Assembly (NCBI RefSeq): GCF_019931755.1
Contig: NZ_CP082918.1
Span: 2,212,001 to 2,276,000, forward strand
DNA length: 64,000 bases
Source: Sutcliffiella horikoshii
GTDB lineage: Bacteria; Bacillota; Bacilli; Bacillales; Bacillaceae_I
Direction of reading: 5' to 3'
The notes under the pieces were generated by a model, which did not search any database, was not told the DNA's origin, and saw only the letters and a program-made list of their open reading frames with translations. Of this stretch, positions 26,338 through 34,360 are shown one piece after another; within the stretch, counting starts at the first letter, position 1; each line of letters starts with the position of its first letter. The translations under genes were made by a program, and so were the position numbers.

Positions 26338-26735
26338 ACATTTCTTCCTCCGCTCCATAATTCTTGTAGCCTTTTGCTAAACTTTTTATTTGTGGATTCT
26401 TCTAATTCCTCCAGATATTTAAGCCCTTTTCTATTCAGTACATAGCGTTTTTCTTCGTATATCCAACGACTTAAAAGCAACTGTTTTTGTTCTAATTCGT
26501 GTAGATCCGTGTAAAGAACAGCTTCTGATTGATCATAATTTGTTATTCCTCTGGCACGCAATCCTTGTAGTAGTTCGGTTCCTGATTTTTCTTTTCTTAA
26601 TAGTTGTAGGATGGACAGTCTAAAATTTTCACTATAGCTTTTTCTAATAGAGTCCATTTGCTTCTTTTCAAAAGTCAGTTCTTTTAACACCGTATTTTTC
26701 ATTGATTTCCGCAAATTCTTCAATTTTTCTTCCAT
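26334..26735 (-). CDS. PadR-like winged-helix regulator
   Basis: The 133-residue protein has a winged helix in its middle (RLSILQLLRKEKSGTELLQGL, TNYDQSEAVLYTDLHELEQKQLL, YVLNRKGLKYLEEL), as in PadR-type regulators that occur next to prefix-domain permeases. The ATG at 26735 has GGGAGG nine bases upstream. Its first 68 bases overlap the 3' end of the sigma gene in another frame, and its stop overlaps the FtsW-like start. It may repress or modulate the operon or partner with the N-terminal domain of the SEDS protein. Confidence 0.75.
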   Translation of the reverse strand: MEEKLKNLRKSMKNTVLKELTFEKKQMDSIRKSYSENFRLSILQLLRKEKSGTELLQGLRARGITNYDQSEAVLYTDLHELEQKQLLLSRWIYEEKRYVLNRKGLKYLEELEESTNKKFSKRLQELWSGGRNV

Positions 26736-27273
26736 TGTTATTTTCCTCCCATTCTTTTTTTAGGAGTTGCTTTGCCTTACGCAATCTGGTTTTTATAGTA
26801 TTTAAGTTAACGTTCAAAATTTCCTCAATTTCAACCAAGGAATGCTCTTCAAAATAATATAAATATACAACTTCACGATATTTAACAGGCAACAAAAGCA
26901 CTGCTTCAGCAAGCATTTTATCCTCTTCTTTTCTAATAACTTCCTTCTCTATTACCTCTCTGCTAGTTCCTATAGCTAAATCGTTTGGATTATTTTCTAA
27001 AGATACGTGGCGGAAATGCCAGCTTCTCAAGTAATCTTTACAATGATTTATGGCAATACGCCATAACCATGTTTTCACAGAAGCTGACCCTTTGTATGTA
27101 TGTAAAGATTGATAACACTTAATAAAAACTTCCTGCGTTAAATCCTGTGCAGCCTCTTTATTTCTCACATACGAATATGTCAAGTAAAGAAGTTCCTGAC
27201 CATGCTTTTCCATTAAGTGAGTCATCACTTCATCTTCATTGTTGCATTCTGTCTTCAAATACAGTAAATCCAC
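26668..27273 (-). CDS. ECF-type RNA polymerase sigma factor
   Basis: The 201-residue protein has region 2 (YLTYSYVRNKEAAQDLTQEVFIKCYQSLHTY, then VKTWLWRIAINHCKDYLRSW) at about residues 25-85 and region 4 (LPVKYREVVYLYYFEEHSLVEIEEILNVNLNTIKTRLRKAKQLL) at about 125-170. It is close to the SigM/SigV/SigW group that answers cell-envelope stress. The start is GTG at 27271-27273 with GAGGTG six bases upstream. An ECF promoter lies just upstream, so it is probably autoregulated. No membrane anti-sigma gene follows; the next genes are a PadR-like regulator and a SEDS protein. Confidence 0.88.
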   Translation of the reverse strand: MDLLYLKTECNNEDEVMTHLMEKHGQELLYLTYSYVRNKEAAQDLTQEVFIKCYQSLHTYKGSASVKTWLWRIAINHCKDYLRSWHFRHVSLENNPNDLAIGTSREVIEKEVIRKEEDKMLAEAVLLLPVKYREVVYLYYFEEHSLVEIEEILNVNLNTIKTRLRKAKQLLKKEWEENNNGRKIEEFAEINEKYGVKRTDF

Positions 27274-27301
27274 TTATTTCACCTCTTTTTCCTGTATATT
27301 A

Positions 27302-27328
27302 GACGATGCTCAATCTAAAAGAGTTTTA
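27302..27328 (-). promoter_or_regulatory. Predicted ECF-sigma promoter (autoregulatory)
   Basis: TAAAAC (27323-27328) and CGTC (27302-27305, extended CGTCTAATA) are 17 bases apart, about 30 bases upstream of the sigma gene start. The extended -10 is identical to that upstream of the first ECF gene at 8.1 kb. Confidence 0.62.
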
Positions 27329-27457
27329 TATTTTGACTAAATTCAACAGTTATGGATTTAATTCATTCGCATATTGCTTAATAACTTCCCACGACTAAGT
27401 TATACCAGTAGGCTGGTATTTATAAAAAGTTTTCCATATGAAAAATCCCCGCCAAAA

Positions 27458-27487
27458 GGGCGCTTATCCTCTTCTGAATAAGCGCCC
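27458..27487 (-). repeat. Intergenic repeat copy 9
   Basis: GGGCGCTTATT and AGTAAGCGCCC-like arms give a near-perfect hairpin (GGGCGCTTAT with ATAAGCGCCC), followed on the minus strand by TTTTGGCGG. It lies 26 bases after the methyltransferase gene. The core is so symmetrical that its orientation comes mainly from position. Confidence 0.75.
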
Positions 27488-27512
27488 TATTCTGGAATAA
27501 ACTAAGGAGTAT

Positions 27513-28310
27513 TTAATTAACTTTAATCCCGAGCTTAACTGATAATGTCATTTGTTCTTTATATTTTCCAGAGTCATTTATTGCAAGTAGTGATTCTCTC
27601 ACCTCACGCTCAAAGAGCGCGACATTATCCCCAAGGAAACGCTTTGATCCAAAGGATGTTGAGTATAGATTTCCAAGTATTGAATCAATTGTCCAATTTA
27701 CTTCGTAAATAGGTAGATGATGAACCTCTAGTTTAAAATTCGATTTCGAAATTACATCTTCATGACTCTCGGTAGGATGATTATATGTAGTCTTACCAGC
27801 TCTTCTTTCTTCTCCATACCAACGGCTAATTATTTCATTGAGCTGTTCTTGCCATGTTGTAAGTTTCTTATTAGGTTCATAGTTATCTATGATAGCAACC
27901 CCTCCACTAACTGCAACAATGTCAAATAATTCTTCAAGTACTTTAGGGCGATCCATCCAATGGAATGCTTTAGCTATTGTAACAAGCTCAAATTGTTCCT
28001 TGTGTTCTTTTTTGTATTTCTCCAATGATCCATTAAACCAATGTATATTACCCATTCTCAACGAATGATGAAGCCGTTGTGCTTCTTCTATCATTTCAAG
28101 TTCAGTGTCAACACCTACAATTTTGCTAAACCAATCTGAAAACCTTATTGTTAATTGTCCTGTACCACAACCCAAATCAAGTAGCTGTTGCTCTCCATTT
28201 AAAGAAAATCTATGAACTAAATATCTTATTAAAGAAGAAGGATACATAGGCCTATATTTAGAATAATAGTGAGCTGCACCTTTAAATAAATCTTCACCGT
28301 ATTTCTCCAA
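27513..28310 (-). CDS. Class I SAM-dependent methyltransferase
   Basis: The 265-residue protein has the SAM-binding motif I LLDLGCGTGQLTIRF near residue 40, acidic loop VGVDTELEMIEEA near 65, and FELVTIAKAFHWMDRPKVLEEL near 110, the pattern of the methyltransferase-11/UbiE-like group. N-terminal FKGAAHYYSKYRPMYP is typical of small-molecule methyltransferases of this class. The substrate is unknown. The start is taken at TTG 28308-28310 (GAGG eight bases upstream); GTG at 28319 is an alternative lying on the binding site. It is a single-gene unit between copy 9 and a repeat remnant. Confidence 0.85.
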   Translation of the reverse strand: MEKYGEDLFKGAAHYYSKYRPMYPSSLIRYLVHRFSLNGEQQLLDLGCGTGQLTIRFSDWFSKIVGVDTELEMIEEAQRLHHSLRMGNIHWFNGSLEKYKKEHKEQFELVTIAKAFHWMDRPKVLEELFDIVAVSGGVAIIDNYEPNKKLTTWQEQLNEIISRWYGEERRAGKTTYNHPTESHEDVISKSNFKLEVHHLPIYEVNWTIDSILGNLYSTSFGSKRFLGDNVALFEREVRESLLAINDSGKYKEQMTLSVKLGIKVN

Positions 28311-28355
28311 AAAACTCACCTCGCCGCGACTTTTTAAATCAATGTTATTTCTTTA

Positions 28356-28381
28356 TAGCCCTAGATTGTTGAAGATTGTGA
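28356..28381 (-). repeat. Remnant of the intergenic repeat (upstream arm only)
   Basis: The plus strand reads GCCCTAGATTGTTGAAGA, the flank normally found beside the GCGCCC arm, but the hairpin is missing. It lies between the methyltransferase gene and the gene ending at 28471. Confidence 0.45.
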
Positions 28382-28470
28382 GTCCTTTTATTATTACAGA
28401 ATGTATAAGACCAACAATATTTTATTTGGCTACAGAACTCTCCAATCGAAAAGTGTATTTCTTCAAATGG

Positions 28471-29157
28471 TTAATCACTTTCAAAACTATCGTCTGAGAC
28501 CAAAGTGTCATTTATTTGAGTAATAACAGTACCTTTAGGTAAATTTGAACATAAATTTTTAACCGTTGAATATTTCTCTTTATTAGAGTATAGATAGAAT
28601 CCTGCACCATCATGAAAGATGGTAATAAAAGTTGTTTCTTCATCTAATTCAAAATTAGCAACTGAACTCTCTCTTGTTCTGCCCCATTCTGTAACAGTTT
28701 CCAGCTGAAAAAATAAATTTTCAGAATAGGATATTGCATAAAACTCATTTTGAGCAGGAAGCCAATAGGTCTCTTCTAATACAACTGATAGTGAACGTGC
28801 ATCCATAATTTTCACCATAAAATACGGTGGATGATACCTAACATTTTTTAAAGCAGTCCAATAGGTTCTAGTTTCCTCCAAAAAACTAATTTTACAATCG
28901 ATTTTTGATTCATGGAGTGTTTCCTGAAATTCTTTATAATCATCGTGATAATAAACAAAAGTAAGGTATAGTGGATACTTGTTTTGTGTTATTAAAAAAT
29001 CCTGCAAATACTTTCTATTTCGTTCCACATAATCCCCTTCTGAACCTTCACTAATGAAATATGCAGCCTTTAAACTCCCTTTTACTTTTATATGATGACC
29101 TAATTCACCTAAAAATTTATCACTAACTTCTTCTTCTTGGATCCAAATTTCAGCCAT
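28471..29157 (-). CDS. Hypothetical cytoplasmic protein
   Basis: The 228-residue protein has no signal peptide or membrane helix. It is a mixed alpha/beta sequence (YLTFVYYHDDYKEFQETLHE, TFITIFHDGAGFYLYSNKEKY) with no motif I recognise. The ATG has GGAGG seven bases upstream. Its neighbour downstream is another unknown cytoplasmic protein; together they might be a toxin-immunity or SUKH-like pair, but nothing in the sequence proves this. Confidence 0.6.
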   Translation of the reverse strand: MAEIWIQEEEVSDKFLGELGHHIKVKGSLKAAYFISEGSEGDYVERNRKYLQDFLITQNKYPLYLTFVYYHDDYKEFQETLHESKIDCKISFLEETRTYWTALKNVRYHPPYFMVKIMDARSLSVVLEETYWLPAQNEFYAISYSENLFFQLETVTEWGRTRESSVANFELDEETTFITIFHDGAGFYLYSNKEKYSTVKNLCSNLPKGTVITQINDTLVSDDSFESD

Positions 29158-29271
29158 AGGTTTCCTCCAATATTTTTCAAATTTATTTAAGAAAAATTCT
29201 TAAATAAGCAAAACGTTGAGAAATACGTTATTAAATAAGTCTTCCCTTTAAGTAGAAAACTTGGTTCAATT

Positions 29272-29733
29272 CTAGCTAAGAGCTAAGTGAAGAATCACGT
29301 TAGCATCAGGTGTTTTCAAGTACAAACTTTTATATTTTCTCAACAAAACACCAATAAACTCCTCTTCATCAGCAGTCTCCGAAATGTTCTTTTCAAACCC
29401 TTTTGGGAGAACCAATAGATAATGTCCCAGCAAACTAAACCAGAGCTCCTTGAAAAATTCAATCTCATTTCGACTAATTGTTTTGTGAATTATGCGAGAT
29501 TTCTCAGGTTTTAAAATTTGATTATCCTTAATAACACTTATTGTTCTGTCAAACCAAAGCAAATAAATGCCACTATCTAAATCGCCATAAATGTCATTAG
29601 AAAGCTCGAATAGAAGAGAATTGCTTGGTTCTCTATTTTGAAACTGTTTTAACTCCTCTAGGTTGGCGGTCTTCTTCTCCTCGTCTGATAAACCGATAAT
29701 ATCCAACAAACCTTCCCAAGACCCTTCTTCCAC
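29272..29733 (-). CDS. Hypothetical cytoplasmic protein
   Basis: The 153-residue protein starts with GTG (29731-29733) after GGAGG. It is acidic and soluble (LLDIIGLSDEEKKTANLEEL, SGIYLLWFDRTISVIKDNQI). The layout faintly recalls SUKH/SMI1-type immunity proteins but I cannot support a family call. Confidence 0.55.
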   Translation of the reverse strand: MEEGSWEGLLDIIGLSDEEKKTANLEELKQFQNREPSNSLLFELSNDIYGDLDSGIYLLWFDRTISVIKDNQILKPEKSRIIHKTISRNEIEFFKELWFSLLGHYLLVLPKGFEKNISETADEEEFIGVLLRKYKSLYLKTPDANVILHLALS

Positions 29734-29764
29734 TTCCTAACACCTCCATAACGTTTTCTCCATT

Positions 29765-29975
29765 CTAGAAAGTTACTCCATTCTCCAGCCCAATTGCTGC
29801 ATATAATTTTGAACCACACCATGGATAAAAATCAATTCCTATACTTGAAGAACCACCATTTGTTAAGCAATTCCATACAATAATCAAATGATTGTGAGTT
29901 AGCAAGGACTTCGTGATTTAGCGATTGAAATGACAATATAAATACAAATACGGAAAATAACAACAACCTACGCAT
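29765..29975 (-). pseudogene. Small secreted protein gene, apparently frameshifted
   Basis: GGAGGTG seven bases before ATG (29973-29975) starts a signal peptide MRRLLLFSVFVFILSF...EVLA, and the frame stops after 47 residues at 29832. A second frame of the same strand then reads VWNCLTNGGSSSIGIDFYPW and CGSKLYAAIGLENGVTF to a TAG at 29765, which looks like the intended mature domain. A one- or two-base indel near 29885 would join them into a protein of about 70 residues. No family is recognised. Confidence 0.5.
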
Positions 29976-30082
29976 AAGAATACACCTCCATTATTAGGTT
30001 ATATTATTTTTCCATTTTTTTATTGCATTAAACTGTCCAACTCTTGAATTAAGGAAGAGCTGAGGAATATTAATTTTCAACT

Positions 30083-30106
30083 CTCGCGCCCGTTAGTTGA
30101 ACAAAT
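30083..30106 (-). repeat. Remnant of the intergenic repeat
   Basis: The plus strand reads TCGCGCCCGTTAGTTGAA, resembling the GCGCCCGATTGTTGAA junction of the intact copies; the partner arm is absent. It lies just after the stop of the gene at 30106. Confidence 0.4.
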
Positions 30107-30780
30107 CATAAATTTGCTGGTTGAAATTCAATTGAATTGGCTTGAAACATGTTATCTAGATATTCATAAACAATAACAATTTCACCAATATAACCAGCTG
30201 GAGAAATTCGACAATCAACCCTCACAATAAGTTTATTGTCTTTTACTTCGTATTTAGTAATACTGCCAAACGCTACATTATCAAATAAGTTTGTCGGTGG
30301 TATTTCTAAAGGGGCAATATCAACTGTATATACCTTTTCTCCCACACTAATTTCGGCTCTTTCAGTCGACAGCTTTGTTTTTACGTTTTTATATATAATT
30401 GCCAAAGGATTATCAACAAGAACATCAATCAATCCATTTGTATTTCTATATACGTAAACCTCTTCCTGTACCACACTAGTACCATAACCTTTCGTCAAGA
30501 TTATAATTAACTCTTTCTTTTCATCTTTGTTGATGTCTTCGTAATACATCTCCGGGGCGTATGTAGGGTTAGTAACGTTCCTCCAAAAAGGTCTTGAGTA
30601 AACTTCCCCCTTGAAATTAATTTTGAAGTCTTGATATAAGCCGTTCATTTTTTTAGCATACAAGGTTATGTTATCTTTGCTTAACTCAGAAACAACATCA
30701 TATCCCTCAATCGTAGAAGCTGCTTTATTAGGGGCAATCATAAGAACAAATGCCAATATAAAAATAATGTATTTTTTCAT
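30106..30780 (-). CDS. Hypothetical secreted protein
   Basis: The 224-residue protein has a signal peptide (about 1-20, cut near NKA-AS). The mature part includes YYEDINKDEKKELIIILTKGYGTSV near residue 78, a D-x-N-x-D-x-x-x-E pattern like a calcium-binding loop of VCBS/FG-GAP repeats, then beta-rich sequence. It lies between repeat copy 10 and the small secreted-protein remnant. Function unknown. Confidence 0.62.
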   Translation of the reverse strand: MKKYIIFILAFVLMIAPNKAASTIEGYDVVSELSKDNITLYAKKMNGLYQDFKINFKGEVYSRPFWRNVTNPTYAPEMYYEDINKDEKKELIIILTKGYGTSVVQEEVYVYRNTNGLIDVLVDNPLAIIYKNVKTKLSTERAEISVGEKVYTVDIAPLEIPPTNLFDNVAFGSITKYEVKDNKLIVRVDCRISPAGYIGEIVIVYEYLDNMFQANSIEFQPANL

Positions 30781-30943
30781 TAGTTGAACACCTCATTTTT
30801 AGTGTTCCCTAAGATAATTTCTTATTATGCTAATCAGACATGTTACTTTTAAGTACACTCTTTTCACAATTTTTATTTTTTTAGCTAAATATCAAATTAA
30901 CTATCCCAGTGTTATTCAATTATCTGGCCCTAAAATACAAAAT

Positions 30944-31020
30944 GAGCACCGATTCTTCTTCAAGAATGGCGCCCGATTGTTGAAGACTCGATTTCAAGAA
31001 AATTATACATTTCTTCAACT
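30944..31020 (-). repeat. Intergenic repeat copy 10 with extended upstream arm
   Basis: Hairpin at 30944-30974 (minus strand GGGCGCCATTCTT ... AGAATCGGTGCTC) followed by ATTTTGTATTTTAGG. The ATTCT/AGAAT pair is again a compensatory variant. The extended flank TTTTCTTGAAATCGAGTCTT begins directly at the stop codon of the MBL-fold gene. Confidence 0.8.
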
Positions 31021-31726
31021 ATACAAACTGGCCCTGGATGAGGTCTGATAAGAAAGAATCCACATCATCCCTAATCACAACCCCATGCCCTGTACAAAGG
31101 ATACTTGGTCTAATCTCCCTAAGTTTCTTAAGCCCTTCCATAAACAACTCAAAATGGTGCTTTCTTCTCATCTCCTCGTTTTTTGCCCACTCCGAGATGA
31201 ACTTTACATATTTATCCTTCATTTCTTTCCCATTGCCCGCAACTTTTTCATTTGGCAAAGGCTCACCAAAGAAACAAAGGTGGTCCCCACAAAACAAAAC
31301 ACCACTTTCTTGATGAAAAAGAGCAACAGAGCCTGGAGTATGATGACCTAGGAAGATACACTCCAACCCGTTGATAGCCGCACCATTATCAGGGAGCGTT
31401 CCTGTAAGAGTGGTTTTCAGATTTTCCGGCACCAGGCTGAGATCTTCACTATGAATATAACTTTTTATGTTTTCTAAAAAGGAAAGTCCACCGATGTGGT
31501 CTTTATGACCATGCGTAGCTATGAATGCGAAAATCTCGTCTTTATTTAGATTGATTTCTGTCAAGGAGGCTTCTAGGTAATCAAAGTGCTCCTCTTTACC
31601 CGAATCAATAAGTGTGTAGCCATTATCTCCCTTCACTAAATAACAGTTATTATAGGAATTCCACGATTCATCCCATAAGAGAAAGCCATACACATGATCC
31701 GATATTTTTTCAAAGTAGTATTTCAA
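31019..31726 (-). CDS. Metallo-beta-lactamase-fold hydrolase
   Basis: The 235-residue protein has the metal-binding motif ATHGHKDHIGG near residue 68 (HxHxDH), further ligands in LGHHTPGSVALF near 138 and FCGDHLCF near 156, and CTGHG near 213. This is the glyoxalase II-like MBL family; the substrate is unknown. The start is TTG at 31724-31726 with GGGAGGGG seven bases upstream. Its stop abuts repeat copy 10. Confidence 0.85.
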   Translation of the reverse strand: MKYYFEKISDHVYGFLLWDESWNSYNNCYLVKGDNGYTLIDSGKEEHFDYLEASLTEINLNKDEIFAFIATHGHKDHIGGLSFLENIKSYIHSEDLSLVPENLKTTLTGTLPDNGAAINGLECIFLGHHTPGSVALFHQESGVLFCGDHLCFFGEPLPNEKVAGNGKEMKDKYVKFISEWAKNEEMRRKHHFELFMEGLKKLREIRPSILCTGHGVVIRDDVDSFLSDLIQGQFV

Positions 31727-31835
31727 AAAAATCCCCTCCCTGTTTACACTCCGGAAAACTCCTATTTCAACAAAGAATACATTTATCGCTCCAGTTACCT
31801 AAAGATGAATTTCATGGATTAATATTTTCATTAAC

Positions 31836-31997
31836 TTATAACCTATCTAAAAGTCGGTCTATTTTCTTTGAAATTCTTATTGGTAATACGATTATATGAA
31901 TTAAAAAACCCACTACAATTCCAATTAAAGGTGCGAAAAATCCAATAAAAAATGCTGCTACTATTGTTGGTACTATGTACCCCAAAAGTACTATCAT
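31836..31997 (-). CDS. Small two-helix membrane protein (53 residues)
   Basis: A strong GGGGGGG site nine bases before ATG (31995-31997) opens a frame reading MIVLLGYIVPTIVAAFF, GFFAPLIGIVVGFLIHIIVL and the basic tail PIRISKKIDRLLDRL. The protein is almost entirely two membrane helices plus an amphipathic tail. No family is recognised. It lies directly after the AT-rich block of repeat copy 11, like the other repeat-led genes. Confidence 0.68.
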   Translation of the reverse strand: MIVLLGYIVPTIVAAFFIGFFAPLIGIVVGFLIHIIVLPIRISKKIDRLLDRL

Positions 31998-32053
31998 TTT
32001 GTTTATCCCCCCCTTTTAATTTAGTGCATTCTTTATATTGATTGCTGCCATAT

Positions 32054-32160
32054 TGTTTTAATACCAATTATTTCATATTCTAAAAATTCCTACAATAAGT
32101 TATTTTTCATCCTCGAAAAAAAAAAGAGCTCTAATCCTTGTTACAGGATTGCGCCTGATT
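32054..32160 (-). repeat. Intergenic repeat copy 11
   Basis: Hairpin at 32126-32155 (minus strand AGGCGCAATCC ... GGATTAGAGCTC) followed by ten U, the longest U-tract of the family, then TTATTGTAGGAATTTTTAGA and GAAATAATTGGTATTAAA. It starts 16 bases after the kinase gene stop and ends before the 53-residue gene. Confidence 0.82.
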
Positions 32161-32170
32161 GTTGAGGATG

Positions 32171-32722
32171 TTATAAACCCCTATATCTTATTTCTTTGAT
32201 TATAAGTTCAACTATTTTATCTGGAGGTAGAGTTCCGTCAATCACTATATCTGAATTCGTTTTAATACTATTTTCCATTTCTAGATAAGCCACTCTTCCA
32301 TATTGCAAATAAAATTTTACGTCATTATGAACATCGTTAATGTTGCTTTTTGTGTGATCTCTAAGTATTCGTCTGGCCATTGCAACGTCTAAAGGAGTAT
32401 CTATATAGATAGTTAGGCCAATGTATTTTTTCATCTTTTCGTTCATATATGAAAACGGATAGTCTAGTAATATGTATGTAGGTACTTCGCTAGAGGATTT
32501 TATCCTCTCAATATCTGAAACCATTGGGTCTAAATTCCAAAGATTATAATCAGCTCCCTGATCCACCCATCGAACAATGTTATCTGGTGCGTTTTCAAAG
32601 TCATAATCATCAAAAAACAATTCTTTTGCATCATCTAATTCTAAACCCAACTTTTGGGTTATAGTAGTTTTTCCTCCACCTGAAACAGCTGCAATTGAAA
32701 TTATCATTGGTTTAACACTCAT
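32171..32722 (-). CDS. P-loop nucleoside/uridine kinase-like protein
   Basis: The 183-residue protein has a Walker A motif SGGGKTTITQKL at about 14-25, FFDDYDFENAP near 38, IYIDTPLDVAMARRILRD near 105 (a lid-like segment) and no other domain. It resembles the uridine kinase/AAA-type small kinases found singly in Bacillus. The substrate is unknown. The ATG has AAGGAG upstream. It starts 14 bases after the esterase gene, so the two are probably co-transcribed. Confidence 0.78.
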   Translation of the reverse strand: MSVKPMIISIAAVSGGGKTTITQKLGLELDDAKELFFDDYDFENAPDNIVRWVDQGADYNLWNLDPMVSDIERIKSSSEVPTYILLDYPFSYMNEKMKKYIGLTIYIDTPLDVAMARRILRDHTKSNINDVHNDVKFYLQYGRVAYLEMENSIKTNSDIVIDGTLPPDKIVELIIKEIRYRGL

Positions 32723-32736
32723 ATATATAAAGCTCC

Positions 32737-33519
32737 TTATTTATCACTTTTTTGTAATGAGAGAAATAATTCTCGCTTTCTTCTTTTGAAAAATCTATAA
32801 GAATGTTCAGCATATGGAATAACCACAAAATTTGTATTTAGGATTTTATCTTTTAATTTCCTATAGATGATTTGATTAGACTTAATAAATTCATCACTTA
32901 ATTGGGTGCCTTCACCAGCCTCATTTGTTCCACAGTCTAAATATATGGATTCAATGAGAGTAAGATCACTATCATCAATAAGTTTTTCTATTTCCTCCTG
33001 ATTGGACCAAAATGAAGAAGATAAGCAAATAATAGTACGGAATAAATGGGGATATTTACAGGCAGCGTAAATCGTGATTAATCCACCAAGTGATATCCCT
33101 GCCATCAAGCTATTATCGCTAATAGTGCGGTAATTACTATCAATGGTTGGTTTCAGTTCATGGACTATAAATTCGATATATTGCTTACCTTTTCCACCAT
33201 AAGAATCCCTATTACCGGTTAACTTTCTTACAAATTCTCCACTCTCCCATGGACAATACTCATTTTTACGTTCGTCAACAACTTGGTCAATGGCGACTAT
33301 AATTACATCGATCTCATTTTTTTCTGCATATTCTTCTAGACCTAACGAAACACCGCCAATTGCATCCTTATCTTGAAACACATTTTGACCATCGTGCATA
33401 TATAAAACTGGATATCGCTTGCTTTCTGATTTTGAATAACTCTTAGGAAGATATACCCGAACAAATCTATTGTTCTTTAATATTGAACTAACCATCTTAA
33501 AACTTTCCAGTTCAATCAC
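32737..33519 (-). CDS. Esterase D-type alpha/beta hydrolase
   Basis: The 260-residue protein matches the putative esterase family (EsD/BesA): RYPVLYMHDGQNVFQD near residue 33, nucleophile motif GISLGGLITIYAACKYP near 143, acid IYLDCGTNEAGEG near 195 and catalytic His in PYAEHSYRFF near 240. In Bacillus the relative BesA cleaves the siderophore bacillibactin; here the substrate is unknown. The start is GTG at 33517-33519, the only usable start after an in-frame stop, with AAAAGGG directly adjacent. Confidence 0.82.
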   Translation of the reverse strand: MIELESFKMVSSILKNNRFVRVYLPKSYSKSESKRYPVLYMHDGQNVFQDKDAIGGVSLGLEEYAEKNEIDVIIVAIDQVVDERKNEYCPWESGEFVRKLTGNRDSYGGKGKQYIEFIVHELKPTIDSNYRTISDNSLMAGISLGGLITIYAACKYPHLFRTIICLSSSFWSNQEEIEKLIDDSDLTLIESIYLDCGTNEAGEGTQLSDEFIKSNQIIYRKLKDKILNTNFVVIPYAEHSYRFFKRRKRELFLSLQKSDK

Positions 33520-33601
33520 CCCTTTTCACCATATTTTACATAATCCTGTACGATTCTTAAACATGTTAAAAGCTTCTCTCTTTATAATTAAGTACGGCTT
33601 T

Positions 33602-34360
33602 CTATTGCTTTAGGTATTCCTCATAAAGCAAATTCATAGCTTCCATTATTTTGTTGTCAGCAGCCTGATTTGTAAATCTATTAGGTAAATTAATAGCCCC
33701 TACTGCAAAAATGAAAGGGTCTTCATTGAAGTCACCGATTATGCCAATATCAATCACAACATTGTCTAAGCCACCTGTCATATGATTTAGATGGTGTGTT
33801 GGAATGTGGTTTATATCTCCTTTTTGTCTAATCAGTCCATTAATGATTGGTGTCCAAAGGAGAGGTTGTGTTTTGTAGCCTTGAAAGATATGTATCATTA
33901 TTTCAAGCATTTGGTTTAGTTGACCCTTGTTTTCAACATCTCTTGGGTTTTCAGCAATACTTATTGTCGGAAAATAAGATTGGATAGAATTGTTTAACTC
34001 TTCCCATCCACCACAATAATTTACAATACATTTAGCAACATAGCTATCATGGCAAGCAATCATTACTTCAACCGCCTCCCTTAAAGGAAGTGATTTTCTA
34101 TTATGTAGATGAGGATAAAGTTCCTTGCTATCTTCTTCTGGATTAAATGAAATCTTATTAACTAGGTCTTCCCAATTATATGTATTTTCCTCTACCCATT
34201 TTGCTACACAAAATGCTATTGCTACTTTTGCTGCTGATGCAAGGGGGACTGTGAGTTCACTATTTAAAGCAGTATCATATCTTTGTTCTTTGCTGGAAAA
34301 TAATATGATACCTATTTCTCCGTTATCTATTTCTTTAAGTTTATCAATAATTTTATTCAA
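33602..34360 (-). CDS. Serine hydrolase related to class A beta-lactamases
   Basis: The 252-residue protein lacks a signal peptide but has the SxxK pair in LASAAKVAIAFCVAKW near residue 41 and HMTGGLDN near 192, in the place of the KTG box. The SDN motif appears changed (CHDSYVAKC near 107). It resembles the beta-lactamase2 (PF13354-type) proteins that occur in the cytoplasm of Bacillus; antibiotic hydrolysis should not be assumed. The start is TTG at 34358-34360 with AAGGTG seven bases upstream, overlapping the nucleotidyltransferase stop. Confidence 0.75.
   Translation of the reverse strand: MNKIIDKLKEIDNGEIGIILFSSKEQRYDTALNSELTVPLASAAKVAIAFCVAKWVEENTYNWEDLVNKISFNPEEDSKELYPHLHNRKSLPLREAVEVMIACHDSYVAKCIVNYCGGWEELNNSIQSYFPTISIAENPRDVENKGQLNQMLEIMIHIFQGYKTQPLLWTPIINGLIRQKGDINHIPTHHLNHMTGGLDNVVIDIGIIGDFNEDPFIFAVGAINLPNRFTNQAADNKIMEAMNLLYEEYLKQ

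Noticed and set aside
31843-32067. 74-residue minus-strand frame
   Set aside because: It covers repeat copy 11 and is out of frame with the convincing 53-residue gene at 31836-31997, which has the better ribosome binding site.
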